Shown: piece by piece, positions 41,889 to 50,635 of the stretch
Layout of the letters: the number at the start of each line of letters is the position of its first letter
Position numbering within the stretch: the first letter of the stretch is position 1
Source of the DNA: CAVQBC01 sp963848415
GTDB lineage: Bacteria > Actinomycetota > Thermoleophilia > Solirubrobacterales > Solirubrobacteraceae
Length of the DNA: 64,000 bases
Assembly (NCBI GenBank): GCA_963848415.1
Contig: CAWKDN010000001.1
Span: forward strand, 186,001-250,000
Direction of reading: 5' to 3'
Program-made: the position numbers and the translations under genes
Notes under the pieces: model-generated
The model's input: only the letters and a program-made list of their open reading frames with translations
The model's database searches: none
What the model was told of the DNA's origin: nothing

Positions 41889-42835
41889 GGCCCGCCGGCG
41901 CCCGCCACGGACGCGAGCGGCCGCGGCTCGGCGGTCAGCGCCTGGACGACCGCCGCGGCGGCGTTCGAGCCGCTCGCGACCGCGTTGGCGACGGACGGCA
42001 TCTGCGCGCCCACGTCGCCCGCGGCGAACAGCCCGGGCACGCTCGTCGCGGACATCGCGCCGATCTCGATCGCGTCGGCAGCGAGCGGCCCAGGCTCGGC
42101 CAGCACCACGCCGAGCTGCGCCGCGAGCCCGGAGCGCTGGTGCAGGGTGACGGGCACGAGCAGCCCGCCGAGCGAGCGCTCGCCGCCCTCGGCGAACTCG
42201 ACCGCGGACAGCGCATCCGCCGGGCCGCGCAGCCCCGCGACGGGGCGCTCGTCGACCGCGATCCCGGCCGCGCGGAGCAGCTCGGCCTCCTCGCCGTCCA
42301 GCTCGGACGGGCCGTCCGCGAGCAGCGTGACGTCGTCGCTCCACGCGCGCAGCAGCAACGCACGGTGCACGCCCGTCGAACCCCGGTCGAGCACGCCGAG
42401 CGGCTGCTCGCGCACCTCCCAGCCGTGGCAGAACGGGCAGTGGAAGACGGAACCGCCCCAGCGCTCCGCGATCCCCGGCAAGGACGGGTAGCGGTACTCC
42501 ATGCCCGTCGCCAGCAGCACGTGCCGGGCGACCTCGCGCGTGCCGTCGACGAGCTCGAGCGCGAAGCCCGGCTCCAGCCGCTCGCCGCTCACGACCTCGC
42601 CCGCGCGCAGCTCGACCGCCGGGTAGGCCGCGAGCTCGCGGCGCCCGTCCGCGTAGAAGTCCGCCGGCGCGCGGCGGTCGTTGCCGAGCAGGCCGCCGAT
42701 GCCGTGGGCGGCGAGGTTGCTCTGCTTGCCCGCGTCCACCACCAGCGTCCGCCGGCGGGCGCGGCCGAGCACCAGCGCGGCGCTCAGGCCGGCGGCGCCA
42801 CCACCGACGACGATGCAATCCCAGTTCGTGTCCAT
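41885..42835 (-). CDS. Thioredoxin reductase-like FAD/NAD(P) oxidoreductase
   Basis: 316 residues from ATG 42835. FAD loop CIVVGGGAAGLSAALVLGRA, redox motif VFHCPFCHGWEVRE (CxxC), and terminal VPGLFAAGDVGAQMPSVANA. The NAD(P) domain GxGxxG is weak (LGVLDRGSTGVHRALLL), as in many pyridine-nucleotide-disulfide relatives that use other electron donors. It is translationally coupled to a methyltransferase and divergent from an XRE-cupin regulator 16 bp away. Confidence 0.9.
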   Translation of the reverse strand: MDTNWDCIVVGGGAAGLSAALVLGRARRRTLVVDAGKQSNLAAHGIGGLLGNDRRAPADFYADGRRELAAYPAVELRAGEVVSGERLEPGFALELVDGTREVARHVLLATGMEYRYPSLPGIAERWGGSVFHCPFCHGWEVREQPLGVLDRGSTGVHRALLLRAWSDDVTLLADGPSELDGEEAELLRAAGIAVDERPVAGLRGPADALSAVEFAEGGERSLGGLLVPVTLHQRSGLAAQLGVVLAEPGPLAADAIEIGAMSATSVPGLFAAGDVGAQMPSVANAVASGSNAAAAVVQALTAEPRPLASVAGAGGP

Positions 42836-42851
42836 ACGCCCAGGGTGACGC

Positions 42852-43463
42852 ATGTCGCCGAATCTGCCAAGCTGTCTTGCCATGCAGGCAAACACGGCAG
42901 CGGACGAGCCGGTCGACGCCCGCGTCCGGCGGCGGCTGCGCGAGCTGCGCCTCCAGCGCGGCCTGACCCTCCAGCAGGTCGCCGAGCGCGCGAGCATCGA
43001 CCTCTCCACCCTCAGCCGGCTCGAGGGCGGCAAGCGCCGGCTGGCGCTCGACCACGTGCCCGCGCTCGCGGCCGCGCTCGGGGTCAGCACCGACGAGCTG
43101 CTGCGCACCGCGCCGCGCCAGGACCCGCGCGTACGTGGCCGGCCGCGGCGCTACGAGGGCATGACGATGTGGCCGCTGACCCGCCACGGGCCCGCCGGCG
43201 GACTGCAGGCCTACAAGATCGTCATCAGCGCGAAGCGCGACACGCCGCCCGACGACCGTCCCGTCCACGCCGGCAACGACTGGCTCTACGTCCTCAGCGG
43301 CCGCTTGCGCCTCGTGCTGGGCGAGGACGACTTCACGATCGAGCCGGGCGAGGCCGTCGAGTTCACCACCTGGACGCCGCACTGGTTCGGCGCGGCCGAC
43401 GGCCCGGTCGAGCTGATCGGGATCTTCGGCCCTCAGGGCGAGCGGCTGCACCTGCACCGCTGA
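42852..43463 (+). CDS. XRE-family regulator with C-terminal cupin domain
   Basis: 203 residues from ATG 42852 (AGGGTG upstream); ATG 42882 is an alternative that starts within a palindrome. Helix-turn-helix: LRELRLQRGLTLQQVAERAS, IDLSTLSRLEGGKRRL. Cupin: RPVHAGNDWLYVLSGRLRLV and VEFTTWTPHWFGAADGPVEL. A ligand binding in the cupin likely sets repression of the divergent reductase/methyltransferase pair. Family firm. Confidence 0.9.
   Translation: MSPNLPSCLAMQANTAADEPVDARVRRRLRELRLQRGLTLQQVAERASIDLSTLSRLEGGKRRLALDHVPALAAALGVSTDELLRTAPRQDPRVRGRPRRYEGMTMWPLTRHGPAGGLQAYKIVISAKRDTPPDDRPVHAGNDWLYVLSGRLRLVLGEDDFTIEPGEAVEFTTWTPHWFGAADGPVELIGIFGPQGERLHLHR
42877..42891. promoter_or_regulatory. Palindrome TTGCC-N5-GGCAA, candidate XRE-cupin operator
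   Basis: The palindrome covers the second possible start codon of the regulator. Related TGCC elements lie just before it at 42865-42880 (CTGCCAAG, CTTGCC). A binding site here could control both divergent genes. Confidence 0.4.
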
Positions 43464-43517
43464 TCGCCCCCGCGCCACCAATAGCGGCGGCTTAGCCGCG
43501 GCGCCTACCCTCGGAGC

Positions 43518-44180
43518 ATGGCCATCGTCCGCGCCCGCGGGCTCGTGAAGACCTTCGGCGCCGGCCGGGCCGCGCGCCGGGTGCTCGACGGCGCCGACCT
43601 CGACGTGGAGGCCGGCGAGGTCGTCGCGGTCGTCGGGCGATCGGGCTCGGGGAAGTCGACGCTGCTGCACCTGATCGGCGGCCTCGACCGGGCGGAGGCC
43701 GGGCGCGTCGAGGTCGACGGGGCGCGCGTCACCGGCGCCGGCGAGCGTGCGCTGAGCGCCCTGCGGCGCCGGCGCATCGGCTTCGTCTTCCAGTTCTTCC
43801 ACCTGCTGCCCGAGCTCTCCGGCGAGGCCAACGTGCTGCTGGCCGGGCAGGTCCGCGGCGCGCATCCGCAGGCGCTCGTGCGCGCCCGCGAGCTGATCGA
43901 CGGACTCGGGCTGCGGCCCGTGGCCGGCTCGCTCCCCCACCAGCTCTCCGGCGGCGAGCAGCAGCGCTTCGCGATCGCCCGGGCGCTGGTCAACGACCCG
44001 GCCGTGCTGCTGGCCGACGAGCCGACGGGGAACCTCGACGTCCACGCCGGCGCCGAGGTGCTCGCGCTGCTGCGTGCCGGCGCCGACGAGGGGCGCGCGG
44101 TCGTGATGGTCACCCACGAGGCGGCGGCCGCGGGCATCGCCGACCGCGTCCTGCAGCTCGAGGAGGGGAAGCTGAGCTGA
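43518..44180 (+). CDS. ABC transporter ATP-binding protein (MacB/LolD type)
   Basis: 220 residues from ATG 43518. Walker A VVGRSGSGKSTLLHLIGG, Q-loop FVFQFFHLLPELS, signature LSGGEQQRFAIARAL, Walker B VLLADEPTGNLD, H-loop VTHEAAAAG. The FQFFxLLPxLS and GNLD wording is typical of ATPases that pair with FtsX/MacB permeases. Its stop overlaps the permease frame (CTGA). It powers the exporter described next. Confidence 0.95.
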   Translation: MAIVRARGLVKTFGAGRAARRVLDGADLDVEAGEVVAVVGRSGSGKSTLLHLIGGLDRAEAGRVEVDGARVTGAGERALSALRRRRIGFVFQFFHLLPELSGEANVLLAGQVRGAHPQALVRARELIDGLGLRPVAGSLPHQLSGGEQQRFAIARALVNDPAVLLADEPTGNLDVHAGAEVLALLRAGADEGRAVVMVTHEAAAAGIADRVLQLEEGKLS

Positions 44181-46450
44181 GCGTCCTGCGCGCCGCCCTC
44201 GCCGGCCTGCGCGCCCGGCGCTTCCGCACGCTGCTGGCGGCCGCGGGCGTCGCCGCCGCCGCGCTGGTGGTCGGCACCACCGTGACCGTCGGCTACGGGC
44301 TGGCCACCGGCTTCGAGCGCTCCGCCGACCAGGCCGACCTGCCCGACATCATCGCCCGCTTCTCCGACGAGTCGCGCCGCCGGGTCGACGAGCGGGTGCG
44401 GGCGCTGCCGAACCTCGCGGCACGCTCCTATCGCTACGAGGTCACCGGGGTGCCGCTGCAGGCCGGCACGCAGAGCCTCGAGAACGGCGGCGTGCACGTG
44501 GTGCTCGGCGGGGCCCGGCGGGGCTACGCCATCACCGAGGGGCGCGACCTCTCGCCCGCCTCCGGCGAGGTCGTGATCGAGCGCGGGCTGGCGCGCGACT
44601 GGGACCTCGCGCCGGGCGACGAGCTGCTCGTCGGCTCGATGGGGACGCTGCGCGTCGCGGGCGTGGCGGTCTCCCCCGACAACGTCGCCTATCCGCTCTC
44701 GAAGGTCGCGCGCGTCTACGTCGGCCGCCAGGAGGTCGCCGAGCGCCTCGGGTTCTCAGACCTCGAGGCCAACCTCGCGCTGTTGTGGCTCAACGACCCG
44801 TCGAAGTCGGCCGTCACGCTGACCCAGGCGCGCGCGGTGACCTTCGGCATCGGGGACCTGTCGTTCGTCACCCGCGCCGGCGTCAAGATCCTGCTCGACC
44901 AGGCGGCGGGCATCGTGATCTCGCTGCTGGTGGCGTTCTCGCTCGTGGCGCTCGTGGCGGCCGGGACGATGCTGACCGCGGGCGCGCACGCCGACGTCCA
45001 GCGGCGCCTGCAGGCGTTCGGCATTCAGCGCGCGCTCGGCTACGGGCCCGGGCGGATCGCCGCCGTGCAGGCCGCCGAGGCGGCCCTCGTCGCCCTGCCC
45101 GCGGCCGTGCTCGGGCTGGCGGTCGGGGCCTTCGCCGTGTCCGGGGCGGCGGCCGGGCTGCTGGCCGCGCTCAACGAGCAGCCGCCGGGCGCGGCGCTGC
45201 TGGGGCCGCTCGCGCTGTGCCTGCTCGGGATCGTCGCGCTGGTCAGCGCGTCGGCGACCTGGCCGGCGTGGCGGGCGGCGCGGCGCTCGCCGGCGAGCAT
45301 CCTGCGCGGCGGCGACCTCGCGCGGCGCCGGCCGGGTCCGGGCAGCGGCGCGACCCGGCGCGGCGGCCTGCTCGGGCTCGGCGCCCGCTTCGCGGTGGCG
45401 GCCCGCGCGCGCTGGGCCGCCGCCGTGGCCACGATCGGCGTGTGCGCCGGGATCGTGCTCCTGATGCTGGCGCTCGCCTCGCTGCTCGAGCGCCTGCGCG
45501 AGGACCCGGGCACCGTCGGCAAGCGCTATCAGCTCTCGGTCCGCTTCGATCCCGAGCGCCTCGACGAGATCCGCGCGGTGCCCGGCATCGCGGCGGCCGG
45601 CGAGCGCTACAGCACCTCGGTCAGCGACGCCTACCGGCTCGGCGAGCCATTGCGGATCGTGGCCTTCCCCGGCGACCACACGAGGTTCGAGGCGCCGCCG
45701 CTCGACCGGGGCCGCCGCGTGCGCGCCGCGAGCGAGGCCGAGGTCGGCGTCGGGCTCGCCGACGCCCTCGGCCTGCGCCCCGGCTCGCCGTTCGCCGTGC
45801 AGACGGAGTCCGGCGCAGAAGTGCGCTTCCGGGTGGTCGGCGTCGTGCGTGCGCTCGAGAACGACGGCCGCATCGCGTTCGTGCAGCCCGGCCGGCTGCT
45901 GGCGGCCGAGCCCGGGCTCGACCCCGGCATCGCCGTGCGCGTCGATCCCGGGGCCGACCGCGCGCAGGTGGCGGCGCGCCTGGCGGCGCTGGGCGCCCGG
46001 CCCGCGGCCGTCGGCGGCGCTGCCCCGCGCAACGGCGCCTTCCTCGGCGTGCTCGCCGCGGTGCTGCGCGGCGTCGGGCTCGCGGTCGGGCTCGTCTGCC
46101 TCTACGCGCTGGTGCAGGCGCTGACGATGACGGCCCGCGAGCGCCGCGGCGCCGTCGCACTGCTGCGCTCGCTGGGCGGCGACGCGCGCGACGTCGGCCT
46201 GCTGCTGGGCGGCGCGGCGCTGGCGGTCGCGCTGCCCGCCGCCGTGCTCGGGCTGGTCCTCGAGCGGCTGCTCTTCGGCCCGCTGGTCGCCCGGCTGGCC
46301 GCGGGCTTCGCCGACCTGCCGCTCGCCCCGTCGGCCGGGCAGGCGCTGCTGGTCGTGGCCGGGCTCGCCGCGCTCGCCGCCGCCGCCACCGCGCTGGTGG
46401 CGCGCAAGACCCTGCGCGAGCCGATCGTCCGCGGGCTGCGGGAGGAGTGA
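44177..46450 (+). CDS. FtsX/MacB-type ABC transporter permease, probable CTG start
   Basis: 757 residues if translation begins at CTG 44177, which overlaps the ATPase stop (CTGA) and has AGGAGGGG eight bases upstream. The first ATG/GTG/TTG (GTG 44267) would cut inside the first transmembrane helix (RTLLAAAGVAAAALVVGTT), so CTG is preferred. Architecture: TM1, large extracytoplasmic MacB-like domain, three helices (VISLLVAFSLVALVAAGTML etc.), then a second copy of the same layout from about residue 400. Two FtsX domains suggest a DUF214-type lipid, peptide or drug exporter. Substrate unknown. Confidence 0.88.
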   Translation: MSVLRAALAGLRARRFRTLLAAAGVAAAALVVGTTVTVGYGLATGFERSADQADLPDIIARFSDESRRRVDERVRALPNLAARSYRYEVTGVPLQAGTQSLENGGVHVVLGGARRGYAITEGRDLSPASGEVVIERGLARDWDLAPGDELLVGSMGTLRVAGVAVSPDNVAYPLSKVARVYVGRQEVAERLGFSDLEANLALLWLNDPSKSAVTLTQARAVTFGIGDLSFVTRAGVKILLDQAAGIVISLLVAFSLVALVAAGTMLTAGAHADVQRRLQAFGIQRALGYGPGRIAAVQAAEAALVALPAAVLGLAVGAFAVSGAAAGLLAALNEQPPGAALLGPLALCLLGIVALVSASATWPAWRAARRSPASILRGGDLARRRPGPGSGATRRGGLLGLGARFAVAARARWAAAVATIGVCAGIVLLMLALASLLERLREDPGTVGKRYQLSVRFDPERLDEIRAVPGIAAAGERYSTSVSDAYRLGEPLRIVAFPGDHTRFEAPPLDRGRRVRAASEAEVGVGLADALGLRPGSPFAVQTESGAEVRFRVVGVVRALENDGRIAFVQPGRLLAAEPGLDPGIAVRVDPGADRAQVAARLAALGARPAAVGGAAPRNGAFLGVLAAVLRGVGLAVGLVCLYALVQALTMTARERRGAVALLRSLGGDARDVGLLLGGAALAVALPAAVLGLVLERLLFGPLVARLAAGFADLPLAPSAGQALLVVAGLAALAAAATALVARKTLREPIVRGLREE

Positions 46451-47895
46451 TGGCGCGGCTCGCCCCGGCGCTCGCGGTCCTGGCGCTGCTCGCGCTCGCC
46501 GCCGGCTGCGGCGGCGAGGCGCCGGCCGCGCGCGAGCCCGCCGGCTCGACGCTCGAGGCCACGCTGACCGACGCCGACGGCGACGGCTTCCTCGGCGCCG
46601 GCCCGGCAGAGCCGCTGCGCGACCGCACCGAGCTCGCGCCCGCCGCCCGCCCGGGCCGGACCGTCGCGACCTTCGCCCAGCTCACCGACGCCCACGTGCG
46701 CGACGAGGAGTCGCCGGCGCGGACGCCGTTCCTGGACCGGCTCGGGCCGCCGTTCACCTCCACCTTCCGCCCGCAGGAGGCGCTCTCCCCGCAGGTCCTC
46801 GCCGCCGCCGTGCGGGCCGTCAACCGCCTGCGCCCGCAGGCCGTGGTGGTCACCGGCGACCTGCTGGACTCCGCCCAGCAGGCCGAGCTCGACCAGGCGC
46901 TCGCGGTGCTCGGCGGCGGCCCCGTGCGGCCGGACACCGGGCGGCCGGGCTACGACGGCGTCCAGGGCGCCGAGAACCCCGACCCGCTGTACTTCCGCCC
47001 CGACAACGACGCGCCGCGCCGTCCGGGCGTGCTCGACGCCGCCCAGCGCCCGTTCACCTCCGCCGGCCTCGGCGCGCCGTGGTTCCCGGCGCTGGGCAAC
47101 CACGACCTGCTCGCCCAGGGCGAGGTCCCGCCCACGCCGGCCATCGACGCGGTCGCCACCGGCACCCGGATGGTCACCGAGCTCGACCCCGACGTCCGGC
47201 CGGACGACGACACCGACGCGGCCACGGCGGTGGCGCAGGTGCTCGCCCAGGGTGCGCCGGGACGATCGAAGACCGTCCCCGCCGACGCGCGCCGCGCGCA
47301 CCTCTCCCCCGCGGCACTCGTCGCCCGCCTGCAGCAGGCGCGGCCCGGTGCGCTCGGGACGGTCGCGGGACGCCTGGACTACGCCTTTGACATGGGCAGC
47401 GCGCGCGGCGTGATGCTCGACACGGTCAACCGCGCGGGCGGCTCGACCGGCCTCGTGGTCTCAGAGCAGGTCGCGTGGCTGCAGGCCGAGCTCGCGCGCG
47501 CGGGCGCGCGGCCGGTCGTGGTCTTCTCCCACAACCCGCTGGACACGTCCGACGGCGGGGAGGCCGCGCTCGCCGCCCTCGCCGCCAGCCCGAACGTCGT
47601 CGCGGCCGTCTCCGGCCACCGCCACCGCAACCTGCTCGAGCCGCATCCCGGCGGCTTCTGGCTGGTGGGCACGGCGTCGCTCGCCGACTTCCCGCAGCAG
47701 TCCCGCGCCTTCCGGCTCGTGCAGACCGCGGGCGGGCGCCTGGCGCTGGAGACCTGGATGCTCGACCACGACGGCCGCGGGCTGGCGGGCACCGCCCGCG
47801 AGCTGGCCCACCTCGACGCCCAGGGCGGGCGGCCGCAGCGCTTCGCCGGCGAACGCGAGGACCGCAACGCGCGGCTGTACCTGCCGGCGGGCTGA
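46450..47895 (+). CDS. Calcineurin-like metallophosphoesterase lipoprotein
   Basis: 481 residues from ATG 46450, sharing one base with the permease stop (TGATG). Lipobox LLALAAGCGG (Cys about 20). Metal ligands: FAQLTDAHVRDEE (D, H), VVVTGDLLDSAQ (GD), FPALGNHDLLAQ (GNHD), VVFSHNPLDTS (SH) and VSGHRHRNLLEP (GHRH). A long insertion between GD and GNHD is Pro/Asp-rich. Outside the membrane it may hydrolyse phosphodiesters or pyrophosphates. Coupling with the exporter suggests a shared job in envelope maintenance (inference). Confidence 0.9.
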   Translation: MARLAPALAVLALLALAAGCGGEAPAAREPAGSTLEATLTDADGDGFLGAGPAEPLRDRTELAPAARPGRTVATFAQLTDAHVRDEESPARTPFLDRLGPPFTSTFRPQEALSPQVLAAAVRAVNRLRPQAVVVTGDLLDSAQQAELDQALAVLGGGPVRPDTGRPGYDGVQGAENPDPLYFRPDNDAPRRPGVLDAAQRPFTSAGLGAPWFPALGNHDLLAQGEVPPTPAIDAVATGTRMVTELDPDVRPDDDTDAATAVAQVLAQGAPGRSKTVPADARRAHLSPAALVARLQQARPGALGTVAGRLDYAFDMGSARGVMLDTVNRAGGSTGLVVSEQVAWLQAELARAGARPVVVFSHNPLDTSDGGEAALAALAASPNVVAAVSGHRHRNLLEPHPGGFWLVGTASLADFPQQSRAFRLVQTAGGRLALETWMLDHDGRGLAGTARELAHLDAQGGRPQRFAGEREDRNARLYLPAG

Positions 47896-47947
47896 GCGCC
47901 GCGGGTTTGGACGCGCCACGGCCGCCGCGCTTGCCATCCTGGGCACC

Positions 47948-49255
47948 ATGACGACGACCACAGCGCACGACAGCCGCCTCTGGCACCCCTTCGCCGACAT
48001 GGGGACGGTCCGCCACACCGAGCTGACCCTCGACCGCGGCGACGACGTCTGGGTGTGGGACGACGAGGGCACCCGCTACCTCGACGCCACCGCGGCCCTG
48101 TGGTACTCGAACGTCGGCCACGGCCGCCGCGAGATCGGCGACGCGGTCGCCGAGCAGATGGGCCGGCTCGAGGCCTACTCGGTGTTCGGCGACTTCGCCA
48201 ACCCGCCCGCCGTCGAGCTGGCCGGCCGGCTCGCCGGCTACGCGCCGATGGACGACGCGCGCGTCTTCCTCGCTTCCGGCGGCGGCGACGGCATCGACAC
48301 GGCCGTCAAGCTCGCGCGCCGCTCCTTCTCGGAGATCGGCGAGCCGGAGCGCACCCACGTGATCTCGCGCATGCACGGCTACCACGGCACGCACGGCTAC
48401 GGCACCGCGCTGGGCGGCATCGAGCCCAACCGGGCGAGCTTCGGCCCGCTCGTGCCGGAGACCTCCCAGGTGCCCCACGATTCGCTCGACGCGCTGCGCG
48501 CCGGCTTCGAGCGCGTCGGCCCGGAGCGGGTGGCCGCCTTCTTCTGCGAGCCGGTGATCGGCGCCGGCGGCGTCTACCCGCCGGCCGAGGGCTACATCGA
48601 GGGCGCAGCGGCGCTGTGCGCGGAGTTCGGCGCGCTGTTCGTGGCCGACGCGGTGATCTGCGGCTTCGGGCGGCTGGGCACGTGGTACGGGATCGAGCGC
48701 TTCGGTGTGCGCCCGGACATGATCGTCTTCGCCAAGGGCGTGACCAGCGGCTACCAGCCGCTCGGCGGCCTCGTGGTCTCCGGTCGCATCGCCGAGCCGT
48801 TCTTCGCGGCGCCCGGGGCGCCGGTGTTCCGCCACGGCGCGACCTACGCCGGCCATCCCGCGGCCTGCGCCGCCGCGCTCGTCAACCTCGACATCCTCGA
48901 GGGCGAAGGGCTGCTCGAGCGCGGCCAGGCGCTCGAGTCCGACCTCTACGACGCGCTGGCCCCGCTGGCCGAGCACCCTGCCGTCGAGGAGGTCCGCGGC
49001 GGCTGCGGGCTGCTGGCCGCGGTCGCCCTGACCCCGGAGGTCCGCGCCGAGCAGCCGACCGCCGTCGCCCAGGTCGCCGCCGGCGCGCGGGCGGAGGGCG
49101 TGCTGGTGCGCCCGCTGGGCACCGCGCTGGCCGCCTCGCCCCCGCTGACCGCGACCCCGGAGCACTTCGAGCTGATCGCCGGCGCCATGCGCGCCGGGCT
49201 GGACCGCCTGGGCGCCGAGGCGCCCTCGCCGCAGGGCGCGGCCGCCCGCCCCTGA
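47948..49255 (+). CDS. Class III aminotransferase (PLP-dependent)
   Basis: 435 residues from ATG 47948. Fold-type I features: WHPFADMG start, DATAALWYSNVGHGRREIGD, ISRMHGYHGTHGYGTALGG, CEPVIGAGGVYPPAEGY, VADAVICGFGRLGTWYG, and the PLP lysine in IVFAKGVTSGYQPLGG followed by HGATYAGHPAACAAAL. The usual DEV(Q) at the PLP-contact position reads DAV, a small change. Acts on an omega-amino or amino-ketone substrate; class III members range from GABA to adenosylmethionine-type aminotransferases, so specificity is open. Confidence 0.92.
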   Translation: MTTTTAHDSRLWHPFADMGTVRHTELTLDRGDDVWVWDDEGTRYLDATAALWYSNVGHGRREIGDAVAEQMGRLEAYSVFGDFANPPAVELAGRLAGYAPMDDARVFLASGGGDGIDTAVKLARRSFSEIGEPERTHVISRMHGYHGTHGYGTALGGIEPNRASFGPLVPETSQVPHDSLDALRAGFERVGPERVAAFFCEPVIGAGGVYPPAEGYIEGAAALCAEFGALFVADAVICGFGRLGTWYGIERFGVRPDMIVFAKGVTSGYQPLGGLVVSGRIAEPFFAAPGAPVFRHGATYAGHPAACAAALVNLDILEGEGLLERGQALESDLYDALAPLAEHPAVEEVRGGCGLLAAVALTPEVRAEQPTAVAQVAAGARAEGVLVRPLGTALAASPPLTATPEHFELIAGAMRAGLDRLGAEAPSPQGAAARP

Positions 49256-49268
49256 CGCGCCGGGGTGG

Positions 49269-49296
49269 TTGACATATGACCGCCGCGTAGTACGTT
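49269..49296 (+). promoter_or_regulatory. Sigma-70-type promoter for the methionine synthase-like gene
   Basis: TTGACA (-35) at 49269-49274 and TACGTT (-10) at 49291-49296, 16 bp apart, followed about 75 bp later by the start codon. One of few near-consensus promoters in the window. Confidence 0.6.
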
Positions 49297-49313
49297 CGGC
49301 CGCGGAGAGGGAG

Positions 49314-49338
49314 ACCGGTCGGTCTAGGACCGGCCGGT
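49314..49338 (+). promoter_or_regulatory. 5'-leader hairpin before the methionine synthase-like gene
   Basis: ACCGGTCGGTC and GACCGGCCGGT form an 11-bp stem with one mismatch and a 3-nt loop (TAG), located in the predicted leader. The linker to the AGGAGG ribosome site contains GGTCAAGCCTCAAGCC. It does not match a SAM, SAH or cobalamin riboswitch consensus that I can recall, so its role is undefined. Confidence 0.45.
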
Positions 49339-49372
49339 GGAGGGGTCAAGCCTCAAGCCAGGAGGAACGTGC

Positions 49373-50515
49373 ATGCCGATCCCGACCGAGAACGTCGGAT
49401 CACTGCCGCGGCCGATGAAGCTCCAGGAGGCGATCGCCGCCTACGACAAGGGCGAGATCGACCACGCCGCGCTGGAGAAGGAGCAGGACGAGGCCTGCAA
49501 GGACTCGATCGAGCGCATGGAGGCCACCGGCTCGCCGATGGTCACCGACGGCGAGCAGCGGGCCTCGAGCTTCGCCACCTACCCGATCACCGACACCCTG
49601 GCCGGCACCGGCCTGGCCGACAACCTGGCCGGTGACGGGCAGTTCTTCGCCATCTTCGACGACGGCCACCACCGGCAGCTCCCGCGGCTCACGGGCGGGC
49701 CGTTCCGCTACAAGACGTTCGCCGAGCAGTACCTCAAGAAGGCCATCGACATGGCCCACGGCCCGGTCAAGCAGGCCGTCATCGCGCCCTCGATGCTGAT
49801 GCTCCTCTACCCCCTCGACGACGACATCGAGGGCTACTCGCGCGAGCAGTTCCTCGACGACCTGGTCGACGAGTGCGAGAAGGACATCCGACGCTGCTTC
49901 GCCGCCGGCGCGGTGCGCGTCTCGATCGACTTCACCGAGGGCCGGCTCGCCAACAAGAACGACTCGCGCAACCCCTGGACCGGGCGCAACATGCTGCAGG
50001 ACTTCATCGACCTCAACAACCGCGTGATCGACCGGTTCTCGCCCGATGAGCGGGTGAACATCGGCATCCACACCTGCCCGGGCGGCGACTGCGACTCGGT
50101 GCACTCCAAGGACGTCCCCTATGAGCAGCTGCTCGAGCACATGTTCGACCTCAACGCCGGCTACTTCCTCATCCAGCTGGCTTCCGAGGACGACAAGGAG
50201 GACGTCTACAAGCAGATCGGCAAGTACAGCCGGGAGGACGCCAACGGCGTGCCGCAGGTCGCCTTCATCGGCGTCATCGACCCGCTGACGCCCGAGGTCG
50301 AGACGGCCGAGCAGGTACGCGACGACCTGGTGCTCGCGTCGAAGTACATCCCCGTCGAGCGCCTGGGCTCGACCGACGACTGCGGCTTCTCGCCGTTCAG
50401 CATCGACGTCAAGCCCAAGCACGGCTCGCCGGACTTCGCCCGCGACGTCGCCTTCAAGAAGATCAAGGCGCGGATCGAGGGCACGAAGCTGGCCTCCGAG
50501 CAGCTCGGGGTCTAG
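49373..50515 (+). CDS. Core cobalamin-independent methionine synthase (MetE C-terminal domain type)
   Basis: 380 residues from ATG 49373 with AGGAGG. Only the catalytic TIM barrel of MetE is present (full MetE has about 750). It begins ENVGSLPRPMKLQEAIAAYD, has MVTDGEQRASSF, and keeps the zinc ligands: H and C in IGIHTCPGGDCDSVH and the distal C in LGSTDDCGFSPFS. Short core-MetE enzymes transfer methyl groups to homocysteine from non-folate donors or with partner proteins; the donor here is unknown. Ends in a strong hairpin, so it is monocistronic. Confidence 0.85.
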   Translation: MPIPTENVGSLPRPMKLQEAIAAYDKGEIDHAALEKEQDEACKDSIERMEATGSPMVTDGEQRASSFATYPITDTLAGTGLADNLAGDGQFFAIFDDGHHRQLPRLTGGPFRYKTFAEQYLKKAIDMAHGPVKQAVIAPSMLMLLYPLDDDIEGYSREQFLDDLVDECEKDIRRCFAAGAVRVSIDFTEGRLANKNDSRNPWTGRNMLQDFIDLNNRVIDRFSPDERVNIGIHTCPGGDCDSVHSKDVPYEQLLEHMFDLNAGYFLIQLASEDDKEDVYKQIGKYSREDANGVPQVAFIGVIDPLTPEVETAEQVRDDLVLASKYIPVERLGSTDDCGFSPFSIDVKPKHGSPDFARDVAFKKIKARIEGTKLASEQLGV

Positions 50516-50532
50516 CGCGTGCCGCCGCGCGA

Positions 50533-50558
50533 GGGCGCGCCGCCGCCGCGGCGCGCCC
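50533..50558 (+). terminator. Strong hairpin terminator
   Basis: Perfect 11-bp arms (GGGCGCGCCGC and its complement) with a 4-nt loop CGCC, 18 bp past the methionine synthase-like stop. Confidence 0.6.
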
Positions 50559-50635
50559 CTGCGGGAGCCGCGCGATGCGCTACAGCCGCGCGGCCGGTCG
50601 TCCGGCAGCGCGGAAGCCCTACGACACGTCGAGCG

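Noticed and set aside
49300..49372. SAM or cobalamin riboswitch before the methionine synthase-like gene
   Set aside because: Only a hairpin is visible; conserved riboswitch core sequences that I can recall are not present.
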